A stretch of 47,737 nucleotides of DNA from CAJGCS01 sp045589955 (GTDB lineage: Bacteria; Bacillota_I; Bacilli_A; ML615J-28; CAG-313): contig JAZNQD010000067.1 in the NCBI GenBank assembly GCA_045589955.1, positions 1 to 47,737 of the forward strand, written 5' to 3'. Under the pieces are notes generated by a model. It worked only from the letters and a program-made list of their open reading frames with translations, ran no database searches and was not told the origin of the DNA. Of the stretch, positions 8,341 through 17,320 are shown in pieces. The position numbers were made by a program, and so were the translations under genes. Position 1 is the first letter of the stretch. Every line of letters begins with the position of its first letter.

Positions 8341-9798
8341 ATGAACAATAAATTATTTGAAGGAAGTATAACTAAACTTATTTTTAAACTTTCAATTCCA
8401 ATGATTTTAGCTCAACTTGTAAATTTACTTTACAATATGGTTGATAGAATGTTTATTGGAAATATTGAAGAAGTCGGATTGATTGCTATTGGTGGTGTTG
8501 GCGCATGCTTCCCAATCATCATCTTAATAAGTGCTTTTTCTGCTTTATTTGGAATGGGCGGTGCTCCTTTAGCAGCAATCTCGCTTGGTAAGAATGATGT
8601 TGACGGCGCAAACAAAATCATGAATACAAGCTTTATTATGTTGCTTCTTGTATCAGTCATTATCATTCCAATTATGCTTATCTTTAAAGATCAGATTTTG
8701 CTTGCTTTTGGGGCTAATGAAACTAATCTACCTTATGCAAGTTCGTATATAACAATCTATATTATTGGTACACCCCTAGTTATGTTATCACTTGGGCTTA
8801 ACCAATATATTGTTGCACAAGGAAAATCATTATTTGCGATGATTTCAATTGTTATTGGTGCGGTTTTAAATATTATTTTAGATCCAATCTTTATTAGTGT
8901 ATTTAATATGGGAGTATCAGGTGCTGCCCTTGCAACAATCATTTCTCAAGGCTTTTCAGCATTATTTATTGTCTTGTTCTTAACAAGTAAAAAATCAGTA
9001 CTTAAAATAAATCCATTTAAGAATAAAATTCAAGGTAAAATAATAAAAGCAATTGTGATGCTTGGCCTATCTCCATTTATTATGCAATCAACAGAAGCCT
9101 TAGTTCAAATAGTGTTTAATTCACAAATCAAGCATTATGTTGTTAATCCAAGTGAAGAAACCTTATACCTAAGTGCTATGGCTATTATGATAAGCATTAT
9201 GTCTTTAATTAATATGCCTATGCAAGGACTTGCTCAAGGAACCCAAACATTAATCAGTCAAAATTATGGCGCAGGGTATACTGAACGTGCAAAAAGTGCA
9301 AGCCGTAAGTTAATCATATTTACCTTAATTTATAGTTTTACTTTTGTTACTATTTTAATGATTTTCCCAACGCCATTTGTTAAAATCTTTAATAATGATC
9401 CAAAGTTATTAGAACTTTGTACAAAACTAATTCGTATCTTCTTTATTGGTATGGCATTTATGGGAGTTCAAATAGCTTGCCAAAATAGTTTCCTTGCCCT
9501 TGGAAAAAGCAAGATATCTTTAATCTTAGCGCTTCTTAGAAAGATTATCTTATTAATTCCTCTTGCATTAATTCTTCCAACAATGTTTGGACAAATCGGC
9601 ATCTTTGTTGCAGAATGCAGTGCGGATATCTTAGCAATTTCTATTACTTTAATTTGTTATCTTGTTTTATTTAGTAAGTATCTAAATGCTTCAAATCCTA
9701 ATAACGATAATCATAATGAGCCAATAAAAGAAAAGAAAAACAAATATAAAAAATTTATATACAAAAAAAATCGTAAGCCAGTTATAAAAGATTTATAA
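8341..9798 (+). CDS. MATE-family multidrug/cation exporter
   Basis: A 485-residue integral membrane protein with about 12 hydrophobic helices in two related halves, as in MATE antiporters that export drugs or metabolites against Na+ or H+. Recognisable stretches are SIPMILAQLVNLLYNMVDRM at the first helix and GMGGAPLAAISLGKND in the first loop; the second half begins near residue 235 with LSPFIMQSTEALVQ. The C-terminus is a lysine-rich tail. Start ATG 8341 lies after AAGGAAGAGG. It sits 15 nt before an SDR gene, probably in the same transcript. The substrate is unknown. Confidence 0.9.
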   Translation: MNNKLFEGSITKLIFKLSIPMILAQLVNLLYNMVDRMFIGNIEEVGLIAIGGVGACFPIIILISAFSALFGMGGAPLAAISLGKNDVDGANKIMNTSFIMLLLVSVIIIPIMLIFKDQILLAFGANETNLPYASSYITIYIIGTPLVMLSLGLNQYIVAQGKSLFAMISIVIGAVLNIILDPIFISVFNMGVSGAALATIISQGFSALFIVLFLTSKKSVLKINPFKNKIQGKIIKAIVMLGLSPFIMQSTEALVQIVFNSQIKHYVVNPSEETLYLSAMAIMISIMSLINMPMQGLAQGTQTLISQNYGAGYTERAKSASRKLIIFTLIYSFTFVTILMIFPTPFVKIFNNDPKLLELCTKLIRIFFIGMAFMGVQIACQNSFLALGKSKISLILALLRKIILLIPLALILPTMFGQIGIFVAECSADILAISITLICYLVLFSKYLNASNPNNDNHNEPIKEKKNKYKKFIYKKNRKPVIKDL

Positions 9799-9813
9799 CA
9801 GAAAGTAGTTTAT

Positions 9814-10626
9814 ATGAAATATGTTTTGATTACTGGAGCATCTTCTGGAATAGGCTATGAAACAGTAAAAGAATTTTTAAAAAATGAATATCATGTTATT
9901 GGTATTGACTTAAATCAAAATAAAGAATTAGAAGAAAGCAAAAACTATACTTTCTTTAGCGGTAGTATTACGACAAAAGAAGATTTAGAAAATGTTGCCA
10001 AATACTTAGAAGAAAATAATCTTGCATTAAACATGATTATAAATATTGCCGGAATACACGATATGTTATCATTAATCGAAAGTGATTATGAAAAAATTAA
10101 ACGTGTGATTGATATTAATTTAAGTGGTACAATGCTTGTTAATAACACCTTCTATAAATATTTATCAAACAAAGGACGTATTGTAATTATTACAAGTGAA
10201 GTAGCCAAAGTTGATCCATTACCATTTAATGGGATTTATAGTATTTCGAAGATTGCGCTTGATGCTTATGCTCAAAGCTTACGCCAAGAACTTAATTTAA
10301 GAAATCAAAAAGTTATTACTATCCGTCCCGGGGCGATTGAAACCCCACTAAGTAGAGGTAGCAACACATCAACTAATCGTTTTGCGAGTGAAACAAAATA
10401 TTTCGAAAATGAATCAGTTCATTTTTCAAAGATCGTAAGTAAGTTTGCGGGAAAACCAATGAAAGCAAATAAGTTTGGAAGATACATCTATAAAGTAACA
10501 ACCAAGAAAAGACCTAAATATACTTATAATAAGCATCATAATTTAGGTTTAATGTTACTTGGGATTCTTCCAAAAAGACTACAATGTTCTATTGTTAAGT
10601 TATTATTAAATAGAAAGCGAAAATAG
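9814..10626 (+). CDS. Short-chain dehydrogenase/reductase
   Basis: A classical NAD(P)-dependent SDR of 270 residues. The cofactor loop TGASSGIG is at residues 7-14, NIAG follows near 72, the catalytic Ser is in ITSEVAK, and the YxxxK pair is in YSISKIALDAY. The C-terminal 60 residues are basic and hydrophobic, possibly a membrane contact. It sits just behind the MATE exporter with no promoter between. The substrate is not predictable. The terminator overlaps its stop codon. Confidence 0.9.
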   Translation: MKYVLITGASSGIGYETVKEFLKNEYHVIGIDLNQNKELEESKNYTFFSGSITTKEDLENVAKYLEENNLALNMIINIAGIHDMLSLIESDYEKIKRVIDINLSGTMLVNNTFYKYLSNKGRIVIITSEVAKVDPLPFNGIYSISKIALDAYAQSLRQELNLRNQKVITIRPGAIETPLSRGSNTSTNRFASETKYFENESVHFSKIVSKFAGKPMKANKFGRYIYKVTTKKRPKYTYNKHHNLGLMLLGILPKRLQCSIVKLLLNRKRK

Positions 10627-10650
10627 ACTTATTCATAAGTCTATTTTTAT
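10621..10650 (+). terminator. Terminator overlapping the SDR stop codon
   Basis: AAATAGACTTAT (10621-10632), loop TC, ATAAGTCTATTTTT (10635-10648). The TAG stop lies inside the left arm. Confidence 0.85.
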
Positions 10651-10668
10651 TTCGTTTTAAGTGAAATA

Positions 10669-10677
10669 TGATATAAT
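10669..10677 (+). promoter_or_regulatory. Extended -10 promoter of the M55 peptidase cluster
   Basis: TGaTATAAT is a strong extended -10 box; no good -35 box is present at the right distance. Confidence 0.6.
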
Positions 10678-10708
10678 AAAATAAAATATAAATAATAGGA
10701 GATTAATT

Positions 10709-11506
10709 ATGAAAGTATATATTAGTGCAGATATTGAAGGTGTAAACAATATTGTGAATTGGGATGAAACTGATTTAAAATCAGCTGAATACCAATATTT
10801 TAGAAAACAAATGACAGAAGAAGTCGCAAGTGCTTGCGAAGGTGCAAAACTAGCAGGTGCAACAGAAATCTTTGTTAAAGACGCACATGATAGTGCAAGA
10901 AACTTAATCTTAAAAGATTTACCAGAATACGTTAAATTACACCGCGGTTGGCAAGGTTGTCCTTGTAGTATGATGGCCGGTTTAGATGAAAGTTTTGATG
11001 CGGTTATCTTTGTTGGTTATCATAGTCCCGCAAGTTCAGATGGGAATCCTCTATCCCATACAATGAACTTGAAAAATCAAACAGTTAAAATTAATGGTGT
11101 TCTTGCAAGTGAGTTTTATATTAATGCTTTATATGCTAGTTATCTAGGAGTTCCAGTTGCATTCTTAAGTGGAGACAAAGAATTAACAAGACTTGTAAAA
11201 GAAGCTAATAAAAACATTGCGACAGTCGCAACAAAAGAAGGATGCCATGGTGCTGTTATTAGTCGTCATCCAAACGTTACAAACAAAGAAATTAAAGAAA
11301 CAGTTCAAGAAGTATTAAGTAAAGATTTATCAAATAATATCGTTGAACTTCCTAAACATTTTGATTTAGAAATTGAATATAAGAAATTTAATGATGCTTA
11401 TAATGCTTCATTCTATCCAGGATGTAAATTAGTAAATGCTAATACTGTATTATATTCATCTGATGATTATTACGAAATCTTAAGAGCAATTAAGTTTATC
11501 TTATAA
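10709..11506 (+). CDS. dppA: M55-family D-aminopeptidase (DppA-like)
   Basis: A zinc-dependent peptidase of the DppA family, known for cleaving peptides with N-terminal D-amino acids; decameric in Bacillus. The family hallmark SADIEG near the N-terminus (Asp8, Glu10), the KDAHDS segment (about 62-67) carrying further metal/catalytic residues, and GYHSPA (about 104) are all present. Length of 265 is close to the usual 270-280. RBS AGGAG precedes ATG 10709. It leads a three-gene unit with an ECF substrate-binding component (16 nt downstream) and a metallo-beta-lactamase-fold protein. The context suggests handling of D-amino-acid or cell-wall-derived compounds, which is inference. Confidence 0.88.
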   Translation: MKVYISADIEGVNNIVNWDETDLKSAEYQYFRKQMTEEVASACEGAKLAGATEIFVKDAHDSARNLILKDLPEYVKLHRGWQGCPCSMMAGLDESFDAVIFVGYHSPASSDGNPLSHTMNLKNQTVKINGVLASEFYINALYASYLGVPVAFLSGDKELTRLVKEANKNIATVATKEGCHGAVISRHPNVTNKEIKETVQEVLSKDLSNNIVELPKHFDLEIEYKKFNDAYNASFYPGCKLVNANTVLYSSDDYYEILRAIKFIL

Positions 11507-11521
11507 TAATAAGGAAAGAAT

Positions 11522-12082
11522 ATGTCAGGCAATCAAAAATTACTATATAATGTTGTTTTATCTGCTATTTTTCTTGCCTTAGCTTTAGTCCTTCCTTTCT
11601 TAAATTTACAAATACCTGAAATTAGTTCCATCTTATGTTTAATGCATATTCCAGTAATCCTATGTGGATTTATATGTGGTTGGCCTTATGGCTTGATAGT
11701 CGGGTTTACTGCTCCATTACTTAGATCACTTGTCTTTGGTATGCCACCTTTATTTCCAACAGCTCTTTCTATGTCATTTGAGCTTGCAACATACGGATTT
11801 GTATCAGCTATGTTTTATAAACTATTTCCTAAGAAAATAGGATTTATATACTTATCGCTTGTTATTGCTATGTTAATAGGACGTGCTGTTTGGGGAATAT
11901 CAATGTTTGCTTGTTTTGAATTTAACTATCATAAATTTGGAATTAGTGCTTTTTTAACAGGTGCTTTTGTAAATGCAATACCGGGAATAATATTACAAAT
12001 AGTTTTAATTCCAGGATTAATAATAATATATGATAAAATAAAAGATAAAAGTAAAGGAGACCAAAATGGCAAAAGAAAATAA
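11522..12082 (+). CDS. ECF transporter S component
   Basis: A 186-residue membrane protein with about six helices and the look of an energy-coupling-factor substrate-binding subunit (PF12822-like): the segment LMHIPVILCGFICGWPYGLI followed by a Gly/Pro-rich turn is characteristic. These subunits share the EcfAAT energising module encoded elsewhere and import vitamins or small nutrients. The vitamin cannot be assigned from this sequence. It lies between dppA and the MBL-fold gene, and its last 17 nt overlap the start of the latter, so translation is probably coupled. Confidence 0.82.
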   Translation: MSGNQKLLYNVVLSAIFLALALVLPFLNLQIPEISSILCLMHIPVILCGFICGWPYGLIVGFTAPLLRSLVFGMPPLFPTALSMSFELATYGFVSAMFYKLFPKKIGFIYLSLVIAMLIGRAVWGISMFACFEFNYHKFGISAFLTGAFVNAIPGIILQIVLIPGLIIIYDKIKDKSKGDQNGKRK

Positions 12083-13202
12083 AAATAAAAAATATCGTAC
12101 CTTTATAATCTTTGTGATCGTTTTATTAATATTTGGTGGACTTTCTATCTTAAGAATGGTTAGAAAGCTTAGAGAACAAGAAAGTCTTGCAAATGGTACT
12201 GGTGATGAATTACAAGTTATTGCTTTAGAAATGCGTGGCAAATATGGTGATAGTTTCATAATTAAATACAATAATTTTGAAATGCTTGTTGATGCAGGTA
12301 CAAAAACTGATAAAGAGTATGTTCAACAAGCATTAGATGAATTTGTTACTGATGATAAATTAGATATTTTAATGTTATCGCATTTACATGGGGATCACAT
12401 TGGTGATATGACAGACGTATCTTTCTTTAAGGACATTGAAGTTTTAAAAATTGTTGATGCTGGTAGTAAACCAACATCAGATGTTGCAAATGAATATGTT
12501 GCAATGCGTGATGCTTTAGTAGAAAAAGGTGCAACTTATACTTCATATTATGATATTATCACAAAAGAAGAAATTGAAGATATTTGGTATCTTGATAGTG
12601 AAAAGAAGCTATACCTTGAATTCTTTGATTCAGGTTATATTGCATCACCCGGTACTGCTCCTGGTGATTTGAATGATTCTTCAATTGCCTTTGCGTTAAA
12701 CTATAACAATAACAAGTGGTTTTTTGCTGGGGACTTGCCAGAAAAATGTGAAGATAAACTCATCACAAATATTAAAAAGATAAATAGTGAATATTTTAAA
12801 GAAAGTGATTATGTTGTTTTCAAATCATGTCATCACGGATCTCGCGAAGCTAATGGTGATACTTTACTTTCATTTGTTAAACCTGATATGGCTTTTATTA
12901 TGGCAGGAATTTTAACTTCTAATCAAAGTGATAGTGAAATGGTAGAACAACATCCATATTATGAGACTTTAGAAAGAATGAAAAAATACACTGATAAAGT
13001 ATATTGGAGTTCTATTAATGGCTTAACTATCTTTAAATCAACAGGTAATGAAGTTACCTTTAGCGCCCGCGGAAGAACAGTTGATTACTATTATAATCAC
13101 GAACTTGCATCAAGAGAAAGTGAAAAACTAGTTACCATCTTTGAATCAAAATGGTACAAAGCTTTACAAGAATTAAAGAATAAGGAAAAAACTACAAGTT
13201 AA
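12066..13202 (+). CDS. Membrane-anchored ComEC/Rec2-like metallo-beta-lactamase-fold hydrolase
   Basis: An N-terminal membrane helix (about residues 12-30) anchors a 340-residue hydrolase domain, likely on the outer face. The metal-binding signature SHLHGDHIGD (about residue 102) and later motifs FFAGDLP and CHHGSREAN match the soluble domain of ComEC. The ComEC channel part is absent, so this is a stand-alone anchored enzyme. In the ComEC family this fold is associated with degrading DNA during competence; here phosphodiesterase or other hydrolase activity is possible. RBS AAAGGAG lies 7 nt before ATG 12066, inside the end of the ECF S gene. A long hairpin terminator follows. Confidence 0.85.
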   Translation: MAKENKNKKYRTFIIFVIVLLIFGGLSILRMVRKLREQESLANGTGDELQVIALEMRGKYGDSFIIKYNNFEMLVDAGTKTDKEYVQQALDEFVTDDKLDILMLSHLHGDHIGDMTDVSFFKDIEVLKIVDAGSKPTSDVANEYVAMRDALVEKGATYTSYYDIITKEEIEDIWYLDSEKKLYLEFFDSGYIASPGTAPGDLNDSSIAFALNYNNNKWFFAGDLPEKCEDKLITNIKKINSEYFKESDYVVFKSCHHGSREANGDTLLSFVKPDMAFIMAGILTSNQSDSEMVEQHPYYETLERMKKYTDKVYWSSINGLTIFKSTGNEVTFSARGRTVDYYYNHELASRESEKLVTIFESKWYKALQELKNKEKTTS

Positions 13203-13204
13203 TC

Positions 13205-13250
13205 AAAACCCTTAAGTTTACTTAACTCTTTAAGTTTACTTAAGGGTTTT
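13205..13250 (+). terminator. Long hairpin terminator, probably bidirectional
   Basis: The two 21-nt arms (13205-13225 and 13230-13250) begin AAAACCC and end GGGTTTT. They pair fully except for two central T-T mismatches. Confidence 0.85.
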
Positions 13251-13263
13251 ATTGCTAAAGTGT

Positions 13264-13291
13264 TTGAAAATGATGATAAATATTGTATAAT
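13264..13291 (+). promoter_or_regulatory. Promoter of the TPR/PP2C pair
   Basis: TTGAAA (13264-13269), 16-bp spacer, TATAAT (13286-13291). Confidence 0.75.
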
Positions 13292-13316
13292 ATTGATATA
13301 ATAAGGAGAATATAGT

Positions 13317-14411
13317 ATGGAATATTCAAGAAATGAAATATTAAAAATTGCAAATGAGATTAATAGTAAATCAGATAATTTTTTACGATATTGTAATGAA
13401 AGAGAATATGAAGAATTAATTACTGATGTTGCAAAATCAATTATTATAACTGAAAAAGTTTATAACGACTTACTTGATTTAGTAAAGACTAATTTAGATG
13501 TTAATAAGGATTTATCTTTTACTCTTTATTTTATCTTATATACAATGTGTCGTCGTCAATCATATGGAGATTTAACTGCTTTAGTAGAAGAACATCGTGG
13601 TAACTATAGTGAATACTATATCATTGAACATATTCGTTTAATGGCTGTTTTAGATAAATCTACAAACACATCTAAACTTTACCGAGCTATTAAAGATGCT
13701 GATAAATTAATTAAGAAAAAAGATGTCCTTTGTGATTTTGAAAATCAAGTTGGTGTTTTAAATCTTTATTGTGCACTTGTATGTAAATATTTCGAAGCAG
13801 AACTTGATGAAAGAGATGAAGGGGCAAACAAAGAGCTTATGCAAAAAGCTTTAATTCGCATTAACAATGCAATTGATATTGAAGAAAAAAGCAATAAACC
13901 TCAAACATATTCTAAGTTCTTTTTAAATCGTGGACGCATATATATTTTAAAAGGTAAATATAATAAAGGTGAAGAAGACATTCAAAGAGCCATTAATCTA
14001 TTACAAGCATCAGAAGATCGTATGAGTAAAGTTAATGAATATAGCCAATACCTAATGAAAGCATCTATTATTCGTTCATATGATTTAAATGAAGAAAAAG
14101 TTAAAGATTTAGATAAGATTAAAGTAAATAACTATAAATCTATTGCTTTAATGACAACATTACTAGGTTTCTTATTAGGAGCAATTAACATCTTCACAGA
14201 TGTTAAAGATCCATTTACTCTTGCCATGTTGATGGTTTGTTATGCAGGATTATTACTTGTTTTACTTGGAATTATTTTACTAGGTCTAACAATTACTTTA
14301 AAAGAACGTAAAGCAACATTATTTATTTATGATGTCTTATTAATAATTGTAGGTGCAGCTATCTTTGGTGTTTGTATTTATTTTATTATTTCAAAAGGGT
14401 TGATTGGATGA
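13317..14411 (+). CDS. TPR-like protein with three C-terminal membrane helices
   Basis: The first 260 residues are helical and contain at least one recognisable tetratricopeptide unit (around residue 200, LNRGRIYILKGKYNKGEEDI), a protein-protein interaction fold facing the cytoplasm. Residues about 275-360 form three hydrophobic helices. It ends on a TGA that overlaps the ATG of the PP2C phosphatase in the arrangement ATGA. This tight coupling suggests the two proteins act together, perhaps with the membrane protein holding or regulating the phosphatase. I do not recognise the family. Confidence 0.75.
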   Translation: MEYSRNEILKIANEINSKSDNFLRYCNEREYEELITDVAKSIIITEKVYNDLLDLVKTNLDVNKDLSFTLYFILYTMCRRQSYGDLTALVEEHRGNYSEYYIIEHIRLMAVLDKSTNTSKLYRAIKDADKLIKKKDVLCDFENQVGVLNLYCALVCKYFEAELDERDEGANKELMQKALIRINNAIDIEEKSNKPQTYSKFFLNRGRIYILKGKYNKGEEDIQRAINLLQASEDRMSKVNEYSQYLMKASIIRSYDLNEEKVKDLDKIKVNNYKSIALMTTLLGFLLGAINIFTDVKDPFTLAMLMVCYAGLLLVLLGIILLGLTITLKERKATLFIYDVLLIIVGAAIFGVCIYFIISKGLIG

Positions 14412-15208
14412 TTATAAATAAAATTACAAGAAAATCGCATGCTTGGAATGAAGACCGATTTGTTATTGGAAAAGATTTTTATATTGTTATTGATGGGGCG
14501 ACACCATTAATTAAAAAAGAAGATGTCAACCTTGCTTGTTTAATGGTTAAATACATTAAAGAAAATATCAACAAATATTCAGGAAGAATCAAAAATCGTT
14601 TAGAACAAATATCAAATGATTTGTATGAGAAATTAAATCTTGATACCAATGACACTGCTTATCTTCCTTCAGCATCTTTATCTTTTGTTGAAAAAATTGG
14701 TGATGAATATCATATTGGTATTGTTGGCGACTGTGAAGTTACCGCATTTACTAAAGATGGAATGATTCGTTACTTTGATGATTCTTTATCAAAACTAGAT
14801 AACATTTCTCTAACAAATATGATTAACATTGCCAAAGAAAAAAATATTAATATTATTGATGCTCGAAAAGATATCCAAGATATTTTGATTAAACATCGTA
14901 GAATGATTAATCAAGAAAATGGTTATACTGCATATACCCTTGGTAAGGGATTTAAACTTAATGTAAGAGAGTATTCATTAAAGGTTGATGAAGTAAAGAA
15001 GTTATATCTTTATTCAGATGGTTTTGCACAAAGTTTTACTAACTTACAAGTCTACAAAAATCATCAAGAAATGTTTGAACAAATAACTGATATTAAAGAA
15101 GAAGTTGAAAAAATAAAAGAACGAGCATTTAGTGATGCTTTATGTAATCAACATCCTCGTTTTAAGATTATTGATGATATTACAGTAGTTGAAATTATTC
15201 AAAGTTAA
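14408..15208 (+). CDS. PP2C-family (PPM) protein serine/threonine phosphatase
   Basis: A 266-residue metal-dependent phosphatase. The PPM signature aspartates are in NEDRF (about residue 16), VIDGAT (about 29-34), GIVGDC (about 106) and LYSDGF (about 200), with the final DDITVV near the C-terminus. It is about the usual single-domain length. The chosen start ATG 14408 overlaps the TGA of the TPR gene; the longer frame from 14372 would run back into that gene. No partner kinase is visible in the window, so its counterpart must be elsewhere. It probably reverses Ser/Thr phosphorylation in envelope or growth control, which is inference. A strong terminator follows. Confidence 0.88.
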   Translation: MIINKITRKSHAWNEDRFVIGKDFYIVIDGATPLIKKEDVNLACLMVKYIKENINKYSGRIKNRLEQISNDLYEKLNLDTNDTAYLPSASLSFVEKIGDEYHIGIVGDCEVTAFTKDGMIRYFDDSLSKLDNISLTNMINIAKEKNINIIDARKDIQDILIKHRRMINQENGYTAYTLGKGFKLNVREYSLKVDEVKKLYLYSDGFAQSFTNLQVYKNHQEMFEQITDIKEEVEKIKERAFSDALCNQHPRFKIIDDITVVEIIQS

Positions 15209-15240
15209 AAAAGGAATTTTTAAAATTCCTTTTTTGTTTT
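15207..15240 (+). terminator. Terminator after the PP2C gene
   Basis: AAAAAAGGAATTTT and AAAATTCCTTTTTT are perfectly complementary around a tight centre. Confidence 0.85.
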
Positions 15241-15247
15241 AATAAAC

Positions 15248-15276
15248 TTGAAAAATGATTATTAAAGTGATATAAT
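15248..15276 (+). promoter_or_regulatory. Promoter of the ktr operon
   Basis: TTGAAA (15248-15253), 17-bp spacer, extended -10 TGaTATAAT (TATAAT 15271-15276). No riboswitch-sized leader is present, so the c-di-AMP leader control known for some ktr genes is not seen here. Confidence 0.75.
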
Positions 15277-15301
15277 AAATTAAAAAGGAAAGGTGAAGTG
15301 T

Positions 15302-16675
15302 ATGCAAAGTGAAATCAAACAAAGTAAAATGCGACCTGTTCGTTTGCTTTCTTTGGGCTATTTAATAAGTATTGTCATTGGCACAATTCTTTTAATGTTG
15401 CCTTTTGCAACAAAAGAAGGTCAAGAACCAACATCATTAATTGATGCTTTATTTACTGCAACTTCTGCAACTTGTGTTACCGGACTTATCCCTTTTGACA
15501 CATTTACTCATTGGACAATGTTTGGTCAAATTGTTATTATTTGCCTTATCCAAGTTGGTGGTCTTGGTTTTATGACCATCATTACATTACTGTTTATGAT
15601 ATTAAAGAAGAACCTAAGTTTATATAATCGCACGATAATGATGCAATCTGCAGGTTCTTATAATATTTCTGAGGTTACTAAATTAATTAAACGAATTATT
15701 TTAGGTACAATTATCATTGAAGGCTTAGGAGCTATTGTCTTATTCTTTGCCTTTTGGAAAACAGGACCGGGAATGAGTATTCCGGATGCAATATATTGTG
15801 GAATCTTCCATTCTATTTCTGCCTTTTGTAATGCTGGATTTGATGTGCTTGGTTCAACTACTTCTGGTGGATCTCTTGTTGATTTTCATAACAATGGTTT
15901 TGTTTTAATCCCTATAATGACTCTTATTATTTTAGGGGGATCAGGGTTCATTGTTTGGTCAGATTTAATTGATGCTAAACTTAGTTTTAAGAAATTACAA
16001 TTACATTCAAAAATTGTTATTATTGCTAATATCTTTTTAATTCTTGTACCAGCAATACTCTTCTTTGTTTTTGAATTTACCTCATTTGGAAATGAAGGTT
16101 CTTTTCAAGACCTTCCGATTTGGGATAAAATCCTAAATTCTTTCTTCTTATCAGTTAGTCCAAGAACAGCTGGATTTGCCTCATTAGATATTACAAATCT
16201 TACACCATCTGGTAAACTATTAACAATTATTTTAATGTTTATTGGAGGGAATTCAGGATCAACAGCCGGCGGGGTAAAAGTAACAACATTTATTGTTGTT
16301 ATGGCTAATCTTATTGCCTCTGCAAGAGGAAATGATAAAGTCGTAATGTTTAAAAGAAAAGTGCCAAGTACAGTTGTTAAACAGTCTAGTTCTTTATTTA
16401 TGGCCTATTTAATTATGATTTTATTATCAACAATGGTTATTTGTTCATTTGAAACATTTGAATTTCAAAATGTTTTATTTGAAGTTGTATCAGCGGTAGG
16501 TACAGTTGGATTATCACTTGGTATTTCGGCTGAAGCACATATTATTACAAAACTAATCTTAATTTTCTTAATGTATGCGGGTCGCCTTGGAGCCTTAGCT
16601 TTATTTAGTGTTTTCGCAAAGAAGAAAAATGAATATTTATTAGAAGAACCGAAAGGAAAAATAATGGTGGGTTAA
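15302..16675 (+). CDS. ktrB: Ktr/Trk-type potassium channel subunit
   Basis: The K+ (Na+-dependent in Ktr) transporting membrane subunit of the TrkH/KtrB superfamily. The 457-residue chain shows four pore-loop signatures with their conserved Gly: TSATCVTGL (about 55), SISAFCNAGF (about 180), GGNSGSTAGGVK (about 315) and SAVGTVGLS (about 400). This is the four-fold M1-P-M2 layout. Start ATG 15302 follows AGGTGA, and the in-frame GTG at 15293 overlaps the RBS. It is followed after 1 nt by its regulatory RCK subunit. The ktrB name rather than ktrD or trkH is by length and pairing only. Confidence 0.92.
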   Translation: MQSEIKQSKMRPVRLLSLGYLISIVIGTILLMLPFATKEGQEPTSLIDALFTATSATCVTGLIPFDTFTHWTMFGQIVIICLIQVGGLGFMTIITLLFMILKKNLSLYNRTIMMQSAGSYNISEVTKLIKRIILGTIIIEGLGAIVLFFAFWKTGPGMSIPDAIYCGIFHSISAFCNAGFDVLGSTTSGGSLVDFHNNGFVLIPIMTLIILGGSGFIVWSDLIDAKLSFKKLQLHSKIVIIANIFLILVPAILFFVFEFTSFGNEGSFQDLPIWDKILNSFFLSVSPRTAGFASLDITNLTPSGKLLTIILMFIGGNSGSTAGGVKVTTFIVVMANLIASARGNDKVVMFKRKVPSTVVKQSSSLFMAYLIMILLSTMVICSFETFEFQNVLFEVVSAVGTVGLSLGISAEAHIITKLILIFLMYAGRLGALALFSVFAKKKNEYLLEEPKGKIMVG

Positions 16676-16676
16676 T

Positions 16677-17315
16677 ATGAAAAAAGTATTAATTATTGGT
16701 ATGGGTGAATTTGGTAAGCATATTGCTTATACTCTTGCAAAACTAAAAAATGAAGTTTGTATTATTGATACAAATAGTGATATTATTAATATCCTTTCTA
16801 ATCACTTTGATAACGCCTATGTTGGTGACTGTATGCGTCAAGAAACATTAAATGAATTAGGTGTTGCAAACTTTGATATTTGTATTGTTGCGGTGGGACA
16901 AAACTTTCAAGCTTCATTAGAAATAACAAATCACTTAAAAGAACTAAATGCAAAGTATATTATTGCTAAGGCCGCAAGTGATATTCAAGCAAAATTCTTA
17001 AAGATGGCTGGTGCTGATGAAACAGTATATCCAGAAAAAGACATTGCAGAAAAGGTTGCGGTTAAATGTAATGCAATTAATTTATTCGATTACATTCGTA
17101 TTTCTGAAGATTATGGTGTTTTCGAAATCAAGGTTCTTAAAGACTGGGTTGGCAAATCTTTAAAGGAATTAGATATCAGAAATACATATGATGTTAACAT
17201 TATTGCAGTAACAAATAATGGTATTGTTAATATCCCAAATGCTGATTATTGTTTCTTAATTGATGATCATGTATACATTTTTGGTAAAGAAACCGTAATT
17301 AGAAAATTCAAATAA
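16677..17315 (+). CDS. ktrA: Ktr regulatory RCK subunit
   Basis: The cytosolic gating ring subunit of the potassium channel. The N-terminal Rossmann RCK domain has the GMGEFG nucleotide loop at residues 8-13 and an acidic residue closing the second strand (CIIDT), consistent with ATP/ADP or NAD binding. Residues from about 140 form the RCK_C (TrkA_C) domain, the site of c-di-AMP control in relatives. The 212-residue length is typical of KtrA/KtrC. It starts 1 nt after the ktrB stop, so the two are translationally coupled. Confidence 0.92.
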   Translation: MKKVLIIGMGEFGKHIAYTLAKLKNEVCIIDTNSDIINILSNHFDNAYVGDCMRQETLNELGVANFDICIVAVGQNFQASLEITNHLKELNAKYIIAKAASDIQAKFLKMAGADETVYPEKDIAEKVAVKCNAINLFDYIRISEDYGVFEIKVLKDWVGKSLKELDIRNTYDVNIIAVTNNGIVNIPNADYCFLIDDHVYIFGKETVIRKFK

Positions 17316-17320
17316 ATTAT

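Noticed and set aside
8341..9798. A guanidine-type riboswitch before the MATE gene at 8341.
   Set aside because: Only 50 nt lie between the flavodiiron stop and the MATE start, and they are occupied by a terminator hairpin.
15302..16675. A c-di-AMP (ydaO-type) riboswitch ahead of the ktr genes.
   Set aside because: Only about 20 nt separate the predicted transcription start from the start codon, too short for that riboswitch.
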